From: G965233625 sp965233625
GTDB lineage: Bacteria; Planctomycetota; Planctomycetia; Pirellulales; Pirellulaceae
Direction: 5' to 3'
Length of the DNA stretch: 64,000 nt
NCBI GenBank assembly: GCA_965233625.1
Contig: OZ247499.1
Location: forward strand, 496,001-560,000
Shown: positions 16,882 through 26,177 of the stretch, piece after piece
Layout of the letters: every line of letters starts with the position of its first letter
Numbering within the stretch: position 1 is the stretch's first letter
The notes under the pieces: model-generated
What the model saw: the letters and a program-made list of their open reading frames with translations, nothing else
Told to the model about the DNA's origin: nothing
The model's database searches: none
Program-made: the position numbers and the translations under genes

Positions 16882-18537
16882 TTAGTTGCGGAAAAGCAGC
16901 AGCATCAGCGTCATTGCGGCAGCGTTGTTTACGCCGTGCGCAACCATCGGCGCAATGAGAGAATTACGCCATTCGCGCGCTAGAGTAAATCCGATCGCCA
17001 GCGACATCAGGAGCGGTATCGCCACAATGCCTTGCGGGTGAATGGCAGCGAAGATAAAGCTGTTCAGCAGCGTCGAAATGGCAACGCTTCCGAACGTGCT
17101 CCAATGCGAAGTTTCGTCGCGCAGATGTTTATAGAGCACGCCGCGGAACATCGTTTCTTCCACGATGGGCGCACACACACAAGCCAGGAAGAAAATCTGG
17201 CCGATTTCAACGACGCCCGCATCGGCCAGCCAACCGGCAATCGGATGGCTGGGGCCAACAACGGGCTCTAGCGGGTCATCGGCTCCGCCAGCAGAAAACT
17301 GAGCGCCAAGACTTGCGAGAATCACCACCAGCACCAGGCCAATTGCAATGATGGGCATGCTTGCTGAATGCACAAACGGGCCGATCAGCGTGTCCGTTAC
17401 CGGCGAATTCATCTCCCAGCCAATGTCCTGCCGGACCTGCCTCCACGAAACACCGCGGATCACGGGCCAGACCAGCACGATCAGCGAGCCCAGAAACACA
17501 ACTATCTGCAACAGCATGCCGTACTCGCGTGGCATCGGTGCATCCATGGACGCCCGCATGTACTCAATGACAAGTGACATCAGCAGATTGGTCACAACAA
17601 ATCCGCCCAACCAGATGGCAAAGGTCTCGGCATATACACGCCCGTGTGCAGAGCCGGCCTGCAGTTGCATCTTGAAGATGTTGGGAAACCCGCTGCTGAT
17701 CAGCACGGCCAGCACCCATAATGTCAGAATCACCAGGCCCAGTCCGCCCCACGCAGCGATAGACAAACCAATCGCGATCAACATCCCCGTAAACGTCTGT
17801 GCCTTGGCGAGCACCGCTTTGCGTTCGTCCGAAGGTTCTTTGCTGCCGGTTGAGGGCGCCAGCACCAACGCGCCTGCAAATCCAAGTTCCTTCTCGATCC
17901 GCTTCATCTCCGCCGGAGCGACATTTGGCGCGTTCCACTTCTTCCGCTCGTAATCACGCAGCAATCGCTGCAGCGCGTCCATCGTTGCCAGCAGTTCTTC
18001 GGGCTGTTTGAATTTGCTATCGTCCACAAGCTTCTTTGTTGCGTTCAGGCGTTTCAATGCAGCCTGCGGACCGTCGAATTCAAGCGTTAAAGCCGCCGCC
18101 CCCAGGCGCTGACGCAAAGCGCCTTGATCGATCTGGTCGATCGATTTAGCAAATTCTTCCTTGAATTCTTTCTTCTGCTTCTCCGGGAGATCCGCGTCCG
18201 TAATGATGCGGGAATAGCCCGTCATGAACTTCGCCTGCCAGTCGAACGTCAACCGGCTGACAACCGGGGCATCGGTGGCGGTTGTCTTTTCTTCACGCTC
18301 TGTCAGCGCCTCGCGTCCGAACATGATGAACAGCACCACGCCTGCAATCACCAGCCAGGACGCCGCAGCCAGGCACCAGCTCAACCACGTCGGTGGCGGC
18401 AACGGCTTTGGCTCGTCAGTATTTTTGGCAGGCTTAACTGGTTTGGGGGAATCGTCATCCGCCGGCAGATGGGGCTTCTCGTTGTCTGCGTCTTCGGGCG
18501 GAAGTTCGTTTATGTGCATCGCATCAAACCCTGGCAT
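16882..18537 (-). CDS. CPBP-family intramembrane protease (CAAX protease-like)
   Basis: 551 residues, membrane. Seen: a cytoplasmic Pro/Lys/Asp-rich N-terminus (about 50 residues), one helix (WLVIAGVVLFIMFG), a helical extramembrane region of about 180 residues, then multiple membrane helices. Near the C-terminus are the CPBP motifs: VEETMFRGVLYKHL with the EExxxR residues at about 460-464, FAAIHPQG with its His near 493, and a last His-Asn motif VAHGVNNAA. Known: this family (CPBP/Abi, Rce1-like) contains glutamate intramembrane proteases. The long N-terminal extramembrane region is unusual. Substrate unknown. Met7 (18519) is an alternative start. Confidence 0.9.
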   Translation of the reverse strand: MPGFDAMHINELPPEDADNEKPHLPADDDSPKPVKPAKNTDEPKPLPPPTWLSWCLAAASWLVIAGVVLFIMFGREALTEREEKTTATDAPVVSRLTFDWQAKFMTGYSRIITDADLPEKQKKEFKEEFAKSIDQIDQGALRQRLGAAALTLEFDGPQAALKRLNATKKLVDDSKFKQPEELLATMDALQRLLRDYERKKWNAPNVAPAEMKRIEKELGFAGALVLAPSTGSKEPSDERKAVLAKAQTFTGMLIAIGLSIAAWGGLGLVILTLWVLAVLISSGFPNIFKMQLQAGSAHGRVYAETFAIWLGGFVVTNLLMSLVIEYMRASMDAPMPREYGMLLQIVVFLGSLIVLVWPVIRGVSWRQVRQDIGWEMNSPVTDTLIGPFVHSASMPIIAIGLVLVVILASLGAQFSAGGADDPLEPVVGPSHPIAGWLADAGVVEIGQIFFLACVCAPIVEETMFRGVLYKHLRDETSHWSTFGSVAISTLLNSFIFAAIHPQGIVAIPLLMSLAIGFTLAREWRNSLIAPMVAHGVNNAAAMTLMLLLFRN

Positions 18538-18668
18538 GTCGCATCAAGAAGGCGCCGTGACGCCACCTGATGTTATACACCAGACGCCAAGGGTAGGCTG
18601 CTCCACTCGCCAGCAGTTGATGCGTTAACTTCGCAGAACCACGTATCTGGCGCCTCCATAACGCAAAT

Positions 18669-18693
18669 AGCCGGCACGCTTTCACGCCCGGCT
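18669..18693 (-). terminator. Hairpin terminator after the DUF1559 gene
   Basis: On the minus strand AGCCGG and CCGGCT (6 bp) close around a 13-base loop that itself could pair in part, followed by a short T-containing tail (ATTTG). It lies 34 bases after the stop of the DUF1559 gene. The T-run is weak, so termination efficiency is uncertain. Confidence 0.55.
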
Positions 18694-18726
18694 GTTGCAC
18701 ACTTCGTTTGACAGAAGAATTCCCGT

Positions 18727-19632
18727 TTACGGATTCAGTCCGGCTTCGCTGATGGCCATCCTTTGTGCCACAACGTGCGGGTCAGTCGCATTGGCGCCAT
18801 CCGCAACCATCTTATCCGCGGCTTTTCTGCCGTTGGGCGTCATCAGCTTGCAGTACACGGTGTAGTCGATGTCTTCTGAGATGAATTTCGCTGTGCCGTC
18901 GCAGAATCCCGCTACAAAGCCAAGCGGAAGCCGGCTGCCTGGGCGGGCGCGGTTGAGCGTCAGCGGATCGTCGATTTCGGCGTTGATATTAACCGGAGCC
19001 GATGCCTGGGCGTGCCAGATAATCGCCTGCGAATGCTCGGCGCTTACATCGGTCCATTGCTGCACATTGACGTTTTCGGCAATCAGAATCGTGTTCCCTT
19101 TGCCATCTACAACATCCGCGTTATCCACCTTCACGCGTGAGCCGTTCACCCAGTCATGAAAAATGCCGTTCGCAGCGATATCACCCGGTCCGCCCACTTG
19201 CGCGTCCGGGCGACCGAAGTTGCCGCCGATGCTGGACGATGGTCCGCTGCTTGGTTTTTCGTCCACGGGCGATACAAAGATCTCGATGTAGACAGCGTTT
19301 GCATCGCCTGCCAGCGTGGCGCTGCCGGACGCTTTCAAAGAGTCATAAACGTCCTGCTTGTCAATAAATGGCAGAATACGCGCTGTCCACGGCCAATTGG
19401 CAGTCCCCTGAGCGGAGAACCCTGGCGGATACATCTCTTTGGCCTGCTCATATCCCTGAATGCCCTTCACGAGCTGACTCTGATTGTTCACCGTCTGCGT
19501 CATCTTGGCGGCAGTGATCGCCCGCATGACGGCAGGCAGCGTCAGTGCTGCAAGCATGCCAATGATGGAGATGACGACCAGTAGCTCCACCAGGGTGAAA
19601 CCGGCTCGACGTGGAGAAGAACGGCGGACCAT
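18727..19632 (-). CDS. DUF1559 pseudopilin-like protein
   Basis: 301 residues; start supported by AAGGAA seven bases upstream. Seen: a type IV prepilin/pseudopilin N-terminus, RRAGFTLVELLVVISIIG, with cleavage expected between Gly11 and Phe12 and Glu at mature position 5, followed by a 20-residue helix. The rest fits the DUF1559 (SBP_bac_10) domain, ending with the usual DG-containing segment (GFVAGFCDGTAKFI). Known: planctomycetes carry dozens of DUF1559 proteins; their role is unsettled, possibly extracellular fibres or polymer uptake. Single gene with its own terminator and a divergent upstream gap. Charge and length are typical. Confidence 0.93.
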   Translation of the reverse strand: MVRRSSPRRAGFTLVELLVVISIIGMLAALTLPAVMRAITAAKMTQTVNNQSQLVKGIQGYEQAKEMYPPGFSAQGTANWPWTARILPFIDKQDVYDSLKASGSATLAGDANAVYIEIFVSPVDEKPSSGPSSSIGGNFGRPDAQVGGPGDIAANGIFHDWVNGSRVKVDNADVVDGKGNTILIAENVNVQQWTDVSAEHSQAIIWHAQASAPVNINAEIDDPLTLNRARPGSRLPLGFVAGFCDGTAKFISEDIDYTVYCKLMTPNGRKAADKMVADGANATDPHVVAQRMAISEAGLNP

Positions 19633-19705
19633 AAGAAATTCCTTGCACTTAGGCGGCGTTTACCAGAAGAGGTGTTCGTTAATTGATATCATCAGCAGTG
19701 GCCTG

Positions 19706-19717
19706 ACAATGCATTGT
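19706..19717. promoter_or_regulatory. 12-bp perfect palindrome in divergent promoter region
   Basis: ACAATGCATTGT lies between the minus-strand DUF1559 gene (start 19632) and the plus-strand gene at 19811, 73 bases upstream of the former. It has the symmetry of a dimer binding site. Nothing else in the 178-base gap stands out. A regulatory role is inference. Confidence 0.25.
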
Positions 19718-19810
19718 GGCAAAGCCGCCATTGTTTGTCGAGCGTTTTGCAGCCCTTCCTGCCAGCAACCTACCACTTCATCCATCTGTTCACTTTACCA
19801 CGTGTAACGC

Positions 19811-20446
19811 ATGAACACCGCACATTTGCGTCGAATTGAATCTTCCGGCTCGCCAGCACGGGTCCTGCTCATCCTTAGCAGCGTGGCGGTGATCGGATGC
19901 CTGCTGGTGGGCATCTTTCTCATCTGGTTGCTGGCTGCCGCGCAGCCGGCGCCCGTGACGCCGGAAGATCAGGGCTTTCTGTTCCCGGTGGCTGAGATTC
20001 ACGCCGTTACCGATCCCTGGACCATCCGCACCGAATCCGAGAAATACGCGAAAGTCCGCTACCGCGAACAGCATGTTGAGCTCTGGTATCAGTACAACCA
20101 CCCAGAGGAAGATCTCGACCTGAAGATGGAATCGCGGATTGCCATTCTGCCCACTCCAGAGGAAGCCGGCCGGCGGGCCGCGGACATGATCCAGGAATTC
20201 CGCGACCGGTTGCCGCCGCTTCAAAAGATCGAAGACGCCTCGATGCAGTTCGCCCCGCGCGACGACATTGTATATCTGACGTGGCGGCTTGGAGTGGCAA
20301 CCACCGGACACTGCCTGGTGCACAAACAGGACCGTGGCGTGCTGCTGATCCAGGTCGAAGGGGATGTGGCGGATTCCTGGGAATTCGGTGCAGCCGCGCG
20401 GCCTTATATAGAAGGACTGCCCGCTTATCTCGCCCGGTTTGAATAA
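19811..20446 (+). CDS. Single-span membrane protein of unknown function
   Basis: 211 residues. Seen: about 18 cytoplasmic residues, one strong membrane helix (VLLILSSVAVIGCLLVGIFLIWLLAAA), then about 165 residues predicted to be outside the membrane on the far side, with mixed alpha/beta composition and no motif I recognise (TESEKYAKVRYREQHVELWY near the start of that domain). The C-terminal half includes MQFAPRDDIVYLTWRLG. It precedes the SLC13 permease by 115 bases on the same strand; a functional link is possible but not supported. Confidence 0.75.
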   Translation: MNTAHLRRIESSGSPARVLLILSSVAVIGCLLVGIFLIWLLAAAQPAPVTPEDQGFLFPVAEIHAVTDPWTIRTESEKYAKVRYREQHVELWYQYNHPEEDLDLKMESRIAILPTPEEAGRRAADMIQEFRDRLPPLQKIEDASMQFAPRDDIVYLTWRLGVATTGHCLVHKQDRGVLLIQVEGDVADSWEFGAAARPYIEGLPAYLARFE

Positions 20447-20561
20447 TCGGCGGAAGGAAGTCTATCGCCTCTGGTGTGCGTCGTAGCCGTTACATCACTA
20501 GCAGCCAGCAATGCTTTCTGGTATGACGCTGTACTTGCCTTCTGACCAGGTTTAGGGCGTG

Positions 20562-22520
20562 ATGCCTGAGATACTTCAACTTGCTCACCCATGGATCGCC
20601 GCGGCCATAACGCTCACCGTTTTTGTGGTGCTGCAGGTGCGCCGCAGTGCGCCCGTTGATCTGCTGTTTACCGGCGCGCTGATGGCGGTGACGCTGGTTG
20701 GCATCCTGTCGCCCGCTGATGCATTACAGGGGTTCGCCAACCCGGCGTTGCTGACGGTGGCGGGCTTGTTCATCGTCTCAGCCGGGCTACGATCTTCCGG
20801 CGTTCTGGACGTTGTCGGACAGATGCTGCTGGGGAAAGTACACACGACCCGCGGCGCGCTTTGGCGGATCGCCATTGCACTAGTCAGCAGCAGTGCGTTT
20901 ATGCTCAACACGGCTCTGGTGGCGATGATGGCGCCGGTGGTGGTGGACTGGTGCCGTAAACGCAGCGTGTCTCCTTCGCGTCTGTTGATTCCTGTCAGCT
21001 ACTTCACCATCCTTGGCGGTGTATGCACGCTGATCGGCACCAGCACCACACTGGTGGTGAATGCGAAGCTTAACACGGAGTACGCCACGCGCACGCAGGC
21101 CGTTGTTGCCTTCGATGCAAAGCATCCGCCACCATCCGTGGCAGCAAGTGCCGAACTTTCCACCCAGCGTCAGCAACTCGTTGCTTTCGCAGAGAAGGTC
21201 CGGCCGATGGGCCTTCTTGAGATCGGCAAGGTGGGTCTTCCGTGCGCCATTATTGGCGGGCTGTTTCTGTTCTTCGCCGCCCCGTATCTGCTGCCAAACC
21301 GCACGGGGATGCTGGAACGTCTGGACGAACAACGGCGTGAATATCTGGTGGAGATGCGCGTCCTGGAAGAATGCCGGTTGATTGGAAAAACGGTGGAAGA
21401 CGCGGGTCTGCGGCATCTGCCCGGCTTGTTCCTGATTGAGATTGACCGCGACGGCGAGATCATCACGCCCGTCGAGCCTCGCGACCGCATCCGCGCCGGT
21501 GACCGGCTCGTATTTACCGGTGTGGTCACCACCATCGTGGATCTGGAAAAGATCCCCGGCCTGGTGCCAGCCGCCGACCTAAGTTACGAATTCAATCCCG
21601 CACAACGCGGGCAACGGCACTTAACGGAAGTGGTGCTTTCGCGGACCTCGCCTTTGATTGGCCAGACCGTACGCGATGGGAACTTCAGGCAGCGTTACAA
21701 TGCTGCCGTCGTCGCTGTGCACCGCAATGGCCTTCGGCTGACCAACAAGATCGGCAATATCGTGCTGGAGCCAGGCGATACGCTGCTGCTGCAGACGGGC
21801 CGCAAGTTTGTATCCACCTATCGCAACAGCCGTGAATTCTATCTGGTCAGCAGTGTGACGGACGCCGAACCGCGACGCCACGACCGCGCGCGGATCGCCG
21901 CATTGCTGGCCGTGCTGCTGGTCGTGTGGCTGGTCGTAATGTCTCTCTGGAACCCCGGCGGCATGTTTGCCGGCTTCGCCAGTCCGGCCGTCGCCGCGAT
22001 ATGTATCGCCGGCTTGATGATTGTGGCAGGTTGCATGCGGCTGCCCGAAGCACGTCAGGCGCTCGACATGCAGACCATCATCACCATCGGCGCCGCACTC
22101 GGCCTGGGGCTTGCGCTGGATAAGAGCGGCGCGGCAAGCGGGGCTGCCTGGTGCCTGGTGCAAGGGGCCGAAGAACTGGTGTGGTCACCGGCTTGGCGGC
22201 CTTACGTGCTGCTTATCGTCATCTACATCATGACGGTGATCTTCACGGAAATGATCACCAACAACGCCGTCGCCGCGATGCTGTTTCCGCTCGCTGTGGC
22301 GATGGCTTGGGAAGGCGGTTACAGCCCGCGACCGTTCGTCATGGCGATTACGACGGCCGCGTCGCTTTCCTTCGTCACGCCCATCGGCTATCAGACCAAC
22401 CTGATGGTGATGGGGCCCGGCGGTTACCGGCCCGTTGACTATCTAAAATGCGGCTTCCCTCTGGCGATTGTCGTGGGCGTAACCGCACTGACGCTGATCC
22501 CCATGATCTGGCCCTTTTAG
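20562..22520 (+). CDS. SLC13-type anion permease with two RCK_C (TrkA-C) domains
   Basis: 652 residues from the ATG at 20562 (a GTG one codon earlier is possible). Seen: membrane helices in two blocks (about residues 5-240 and 440-652), the first with the conserved hairpin and signature YFTILGGVCTLIGTSTTLVV, and the second with TEMITNNAVAAMLFPLAVAM and LSFVTPIGYQTNLMVMGPGG. Between them lie two RCK_C-type regulatory domains (about 265-340 and 350-420; for example LIGKTVEDAGLRHLPGLFLI). Known: this architecture is shared with sulfate permeases of algae and bacteria (SAC1/SLT-like) and other divalent anion transporters. Sulfate transport would suit a genome rich in sulfatases, but that is inference. 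Confidence 0.92.
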   Translation: MPEILQLAHPWIAAAITLTVFVVLQVRRSAPVDLLFTGALMAVTLVGILSPADALQGFANPALLTVAGLFIVSAGLRSSGVLDVVGQMLLGKVHTTRGALWRIAIALVSSSAFMLNTALVAMMAPVVVDWCRKRSVSPSRLLIPVSYFTILGGVCTLIGTSTTLVVNAKLNTEYATRTQAVVAFDAKHPPPSVAASAELSTQRQQLVAFAEKVRPMGLLEIGKVGLPCAIIGGLFLFFAAPYLLPNRTGMLERLDEQRREYLVEMRVLEECRLIGKTVEDAGLRHLPGLFLIEIDRDGEIITPVEPRDRIRAGDRLVFTGVVTTIVDLEKIPGLVPAADLSYEFNPAQRGQRHLTEVVLSRTSPLIGQTVRDGNFRQRYNAAVVAVHRNGLRLTNKIGNIVLEPGDTLLLQTGRKFVSTYRNSREFYLVSSVTDAEPRRHDRARIAALLAVLLVVWLVVMSLWNPGGMFAGFASPAVAAICIAGLMIVAGCMRLPEARQALDMQTIITIGAALGLGLALDKSGAASGAAWCLVQGAEELVWSPAWRPYVLLIVIYIMTVIFTEMITNNAVAAMLFPLAVAMAWEGGYSPRPFVMAITTAASLSFVTPIGYQTNLMVMGPGGYRPVDYLKCGFPLAIVVGVTALTLIPMIWPF

Positions 22521-22564
22521 ATCGTCGCAGTTTTAACAGTATGACTGACGGAAGGTGCAGACAA

Positions 22565-23497
22565 TTAGTGCTTCTGCCCCATGCCTTTTGTCAAAGCCAT
22601 AAACGCGGTTTCGAGATCGACCTCTTCTTCCGCGAAGTGGTTAATGGCAAAGCCCGCCGCGATCAATTCCGCGGCCAGGTGGCTATACTCTTCGGCGTCT
22701 TCGATCAGAGTGACCTGAAGCTTGTCCCCAAGGGCGTCAATCCGGTCCACCGTTGGCGACTTGTCGAGCAGTTCGCGGGCGCCGGTCAGGTTTTCCTGCA
22801 CGCCGACGTACAGAACGGTGCGTTCGCGGACTTGCCTGATCACTTCAGAAACTTCCGCGTTGACGTTCATTACGCCGCGGTCGATGATGCCCACTTTGTT
22901 ACAGATATCCGCCAGTTCGGGCAGGATATGGCTGGACACGATAATCGTTTTCCCCATCTGCCCAAGTCGGCGCAGCAGTTCCCGCATCTCATTCCGTGCG
23001 CGTGGATCAAGGCCGCTGAGAGGTTCATCCAGCAGCAGCACCTGCGGGTCGTGAAGCAGCACGCGGGCTAAGCCGAGACGCTGTGTTTGCCCGCGGCTTA
23101 GTGTGTTGGCGTAGGCGTTGCGTTTGAAATCCAGGTCCACAACTTCCAGCATTTCATCGCACACCTGCCTGCGTTTCTGCCCGGTGATGCGGTACGAGGC
23201 GGCGAAGAATTCCAGATACTCGATGACCTTCATATCATCGTACACGCCGAAAAAGTCGGGCATGTAACCCACCAGCCGGCGGATCTCTTTGGGCTGCGTG
23301 TAGATGGAATGGCCGCAGATGTACGCTTCGCCCCAGGTTGGCTTAAGCAGCGTGGCGATGATCCGCATCGTAGTGGTTTTGCCGGCGCCGTTGGGGCCGA
23401 TAAACCCGAATAGATCACCTTCTTCCAGTTCCAGGTCGATCTCGCGGATTGCGAATTGTTCGCCGTACTTCTTCGTCAGGTCGCGCGTCTGAATCAT
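22565..23497 (-). CDS. ABC transporter ATP-binding protein (ABC-2 type)
   Basis: 310 residues. Seen: Walker A GPNGAGKT (34-41), signature LSRGQ (133-137), Walker B LLLDEP (154-159), D-loop SGLDP and switch His190 in SSHIL. The C-terminal 90 residues form the extra domain common in ABC-2 ATPases (as in the CcmA/NatA type). Known: such ATPases drive export or membrane remodelling with a separate six-helix permease. No permease gene follows; the next gene is on the other strand. The upstream neighbour (23570-25771), 72 bases away, is a large membrane protein but not a standard permease. Confidence 0.94.
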   Translation of the reverse strand: MIQTRDLTKKYGEQFAIREIDLELEEGDLFGFIGPNGAGKTTTMRIIATLLKPTWGEAYICGHSIYTQPKEIRRLVGYMPDFFGVYDDMKVIEYLEFFAASYRITGQKRRQVCDEMLEVVDLDFKRNAYANTLSRGQTQRLGLARVLLHDPQVLLLDEPLSGLDPRARNEMRELLRRLGQMGKTIIVSSHILPELADICNKVGIIDRGVMNVNAEVSEVIRQVRERTVLYVGVQENLTGARELLDKSPTVDRIDALGDKLQVTLIEDAEEYSHLAAELIAAGFAINHFAEEEVDLETAFMALTKGMGQKH

Positions 23498-23569
23498 ATT
23501 GGTCGTTTCAGCGTCTGTTTCTTTGTCGGCTAAGGCGTTACAAGATGACGGCTAAACCGTCGGGCGAGT

Positions 23570-25771
23570 CTATTCCTCACCTGGAATCACGGGTGTGATC
23601 AAACGGTAGTAGGTCCACTGCTGATCGCCATCACGTTCGCGGTCCTGGCCGGTATCGAGTTGAACGGCGGGCTTTTTCACGCGACAGACCACAATCGCCC
23701 GGTTCAGGTCCAGATGATGACTGAGATCAACATAGGGCTGGAACCTGCCATGCAGCCGCGTGTAGCCGCGACCGCCTGCTGCTTCGTGGAACATCTGGAC
23801 TTCCAGGATGCGGGGAACTGGCGTGTCGGTACGCCACTGCTGTGCCGTGTCTGCGTGGTTCAAGTCAATCAGTTTGCGCGTCAGATGCCACTGCAACTTG
23901 CGTTCGCGGGCGGCGTCCGAAATCTGCAACGGTTCGCCTGGACCGATGGGTTTTTCGAACCGGTACGCCCAGCCGCCGTAATAAACCCGGCAGTCAAACA
24001 GCGTCTCGTCCAGCGGATTGATGATGCCGCTACGGAGCGAGTCAATCGAAGTGTTAGGGCGGAAGCGGCCGCGCATCCTCAGTTCACTTTTGCCCCACCA
24101 TCTTAGCCCGAAGCTCTTAGAAGACGCCGTCTGCAACGGGGCGCCTTCAACCTGAAACTGCGGCTGCGATGTGTTGATGGCATACGCTGCATTCGAGACG
24201 GCCAGCGTATTCACGCCCATCGACCCCAGGCCATCGCCCGTCAGCCCCTGCCAGGACAATGCAGCGCCCTGAAACTGGTTAATGGCAGGATCGCCGGGCA
24301 CAGCCTGCAACTGCACGCGTTGACTTTGGGGACTGTAAATGTTCGCCCAGGTAATGCCGCGTGTCGCAACGGCCTGGCCTTCTTCATCAAAACAAATATC
24401 GACAATATCCACCTGATTGATCCGGGTGGGACTGCCCTGCCGCCAGAACGAAAGGCCCAACGCCCCGGCACAGAATAATCCGACAACCAACGGGAAGCTG
24501 ATCCACGTAAAGTGCATCCCCGGTGCAAATCGCTTCAGCAGAAAGTAATCCGCCGGGCCGATGATTAGCAGGTAAACGCCCAGGATGGCCGCGACCCAGG
24601 AGAAGGGCGTCAGCAAGACGCCCTGAAACTGATCCAAGGCGTTTCGCAATTGGCCGCTGATGTCGTTAAAGCCCGAATGTGAAGCCTGCCCGCGGACGTT
24701 ATCCGCGGCCTCAGCGACTTGCGTGCGCTGATCGCCGTGCAGCAGGTTCAGCACCATGCGCGGGCGTCCCGACCAGTCTTTCACCGGCGCCGTGTCTAAA
24801 TCCAGGCAGACGAATTTAATCACGCCGAAGTTGTGAGCCGTGCTGATAATCACCGGCGCCTTGGCGCGGCTGGTTCCTTCTTCCACCAGAACCACGCCGC
24901 GCGGCGCTGTTAAGGTGGTCAGCGATAATGGCGTACGTTGCTCTGCGGCGAGTGTGTCGAGCGCCTGCGGTGGATTGCCGGAGAAATTCTCGATGGCGGA
25001 TGTCCGCCGCAGCGTGGCAATGCTTTCGAAATCGCCAGGCGCCAGCGTCTTCAGTGCTCCACCTGCCACGGCATCTTCCGCCAGCAATCGTTTGCTGCTG
25101 GCGCCTACGGTGAAAATCAGTTGCCCGCCCATACTGACCCACTGGTCGATAGCGGCAACCTGCTGCGATGTCATTCCCGCCAGCGCGTCTTCGGTTCCGC
25201 CCGCAAGGGTGATGGTTTCAAACGCTTCATACGCCAGCCAGTTAACTGGCAATGAGGCGTTGTCTTTTACGGTGATTGCGACAACCGGCAGGTCATCGCT
25301 GCGCCGCTGCTGAGCTAGAGCATCGCTGACGCCGATATCGCCGCCGATGCTGAGCACCATTTCCTGTACACCGGGAAGTGCGGGCGGAAAGTCGCCGCCG
25401 GCGGCAGCTGTGAACGTCCGGCGTGCGAGGATTTTTCCTTCGCGTGTGATGCGGACCTCAATCCGGGGCTTCATCCGGCCCGTCTTTATCAGACCGTGTA
25501 AGCGTTGCGGTTTGCCGTCTGTTTCTAGTTCGCTGATATACCGGACCGGCACGCCATCGCCATCGGGTGCGACGATTTCCAGTTGGCCTTCAAACTTCGA
25601 GGCGCCTTGCGTGGGTGTAATCTCAACGGAGCATGCCGTCCAGAAACCCGCTTTGTAGCGGCCATCGAAACCGATCTTAAACCCGTCGATCTTGAATTCC
25701 TGACCTTGTGCGGCGCAGGCTAGAAGCAGAAAGAAGATGGGCGCCAGGGCGGTTCTGTACAGCAGCTTCAC
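23570..25771 (-). CDS. Large exported/membrane protein linked to ABC ATPase, unknown function
   Basis: About 733 residues from a GTG at 25771, placed just before the signal-like segment (VKLLYRTALAPIFFLLLACA) and 25 bases after the MazG stop. The frame is open to 25891, but that would overlap the MazG gene by 95 bases and put 40 odd residues before the signal. Seen: extracytoplasmic beta-rich N-terminal half, then two adjacent helices (FSWVAAILGVYLLIIGPADYF and FPLVVGLFCAGALGLSFW) containing the IGPADYFLLKR motif found in many large bacterial membrane proteins next to ABC genes, then a second extracytoplasmic domain. Catalytic residues not evident. Probably works with the ABC ATPase. Confidence 0.82.
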   Translation of the reverse strand: MKLLYRTALAPIFFLLLACAAQGQEFKIDGFKIGFDGRYKAGFWTACSVEITPTQGASKFEGQLEIVAPDGDGVPVRYISELETDGKPQRLHGLIKTGRMKPRIEVRITREGKILARRTFTAAAGGDFPPALPGVQEMVLSIGGDIGVSDALAQQRRSDDLPVVAITVKDNASLPVNWLAYEAFETITLAGGTEDALAGMTSQQVAAIDQWVSMGGQLIFTVGASSKRLLAEDAVAGGALKTLAPGDFESIATLRRTSAIENFSGNPPQALDTLAAEQRTPLSLTTLTAPRGVVLVEEGTSRAKAPVIISTAHNFGVIKFVCLDLDTAPVKDWSGRPRMVLNLLHGDQRTQVAEAADNVRGQASHSGFNDISGQLRNALDQFQGVLLTPFSWVAAILGVYLLIIGPADYFLLKRFAPGMHFTWISFPLVVGLFCAGALGLSFWRQGSPTRINQVDIVDICFDEEGQAVATRGITWANIYSPQSQRVQLQAVPGDPAINQFQGAALSWQGLTGDGLGSMGVNTLAVSNAAYAINTSQPQFQVEGAPLQTASSKSFGLRWWGKSELRMRGRFRPNTSIDSLRSGIINPLDETLFDCRVYYGGWAYRFEKPIGPGEPLQISDAARERKLQWHLTRKLIDLNHADTAQQWRTDTPVPRILEVQMFHEAAGGRGYTRLHGRFQPYVDLSHHLDLNRAIVVCRVKKPAVQLDTGQDRERDGDQQWTYYRLITPVIPGEE

Positions 25772-25796
25772 AGGGTTGTCGCAGACTAGATACGGT

Positions 25797-26147
25797 TTAA
25801 GGTTTTTCGCTATCGCTGCAGGTGCAGATGTACTGAGCGCAGCCGGGGCAGCCGTCGCCATATTTTTGACGTACGGCGCTGGCGAGGTCAACGCCCGCTA
25901 CATTCGCTAACGTGGTCATCCAGGCCAGCACATCCGCGAACTCGCCTGCCTGTTCTTCTGGCGTTCCATCGCGTAAGGCGCCTGCGAGTTCACCCACCTC
26001 TTCAATGAACCACATGTAGGTGCCAGCAGACCCGCGGGCGATGTCCTTTTCCAGGTACATGTCGGCGATCAGCTTCTGGAATCCACGTAGCGATACATCG
26101 CCCTGGGCGTGCGCGGAATCTCCTTCCGCGTTATTTTCAACGGTCAA
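25797..26147 (-). CDS. MazG-like nucleotide pyrophosphohydrolase
   Basis: 116 residues from a TTG start at 26147. Seen: the metal-binding pattern of all-alpha NTP pyrophosphatases, EEVGEL at 49-54 and EFADVLAW with E69 and D72. The C-terminus carries a cysteine cluster (GCPGCAQYICTC) that could bind a metal and is not part of the minimal MazG fold. Known: these enzymes hydrolyse (d)NTPs to monophosphates plus pyrophosphate and remove non-canonical nucleotides. It lies inside a minus-strand run between the TPR/peptidase-like gene (30-base gap) and the large membrane protein (25-base gap). The TTG start is weakly supported; no better start is seen. Confidence 0.88.
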   Translation of the reverse strand: MTVENNAEGDSAHAQGDVSLRGFQKLIADMYLEKDIARGSAGTYMWFIEEVGELAGALRDGTPEEQAGEFADVLAWMTTLANVAGVDLASAVRQKYGDGCPGCAQYICTCSDSEKP

Positions 26148-26177
26148 CCGCGTCTCACTTTAGCTTTGTGGCACAGG

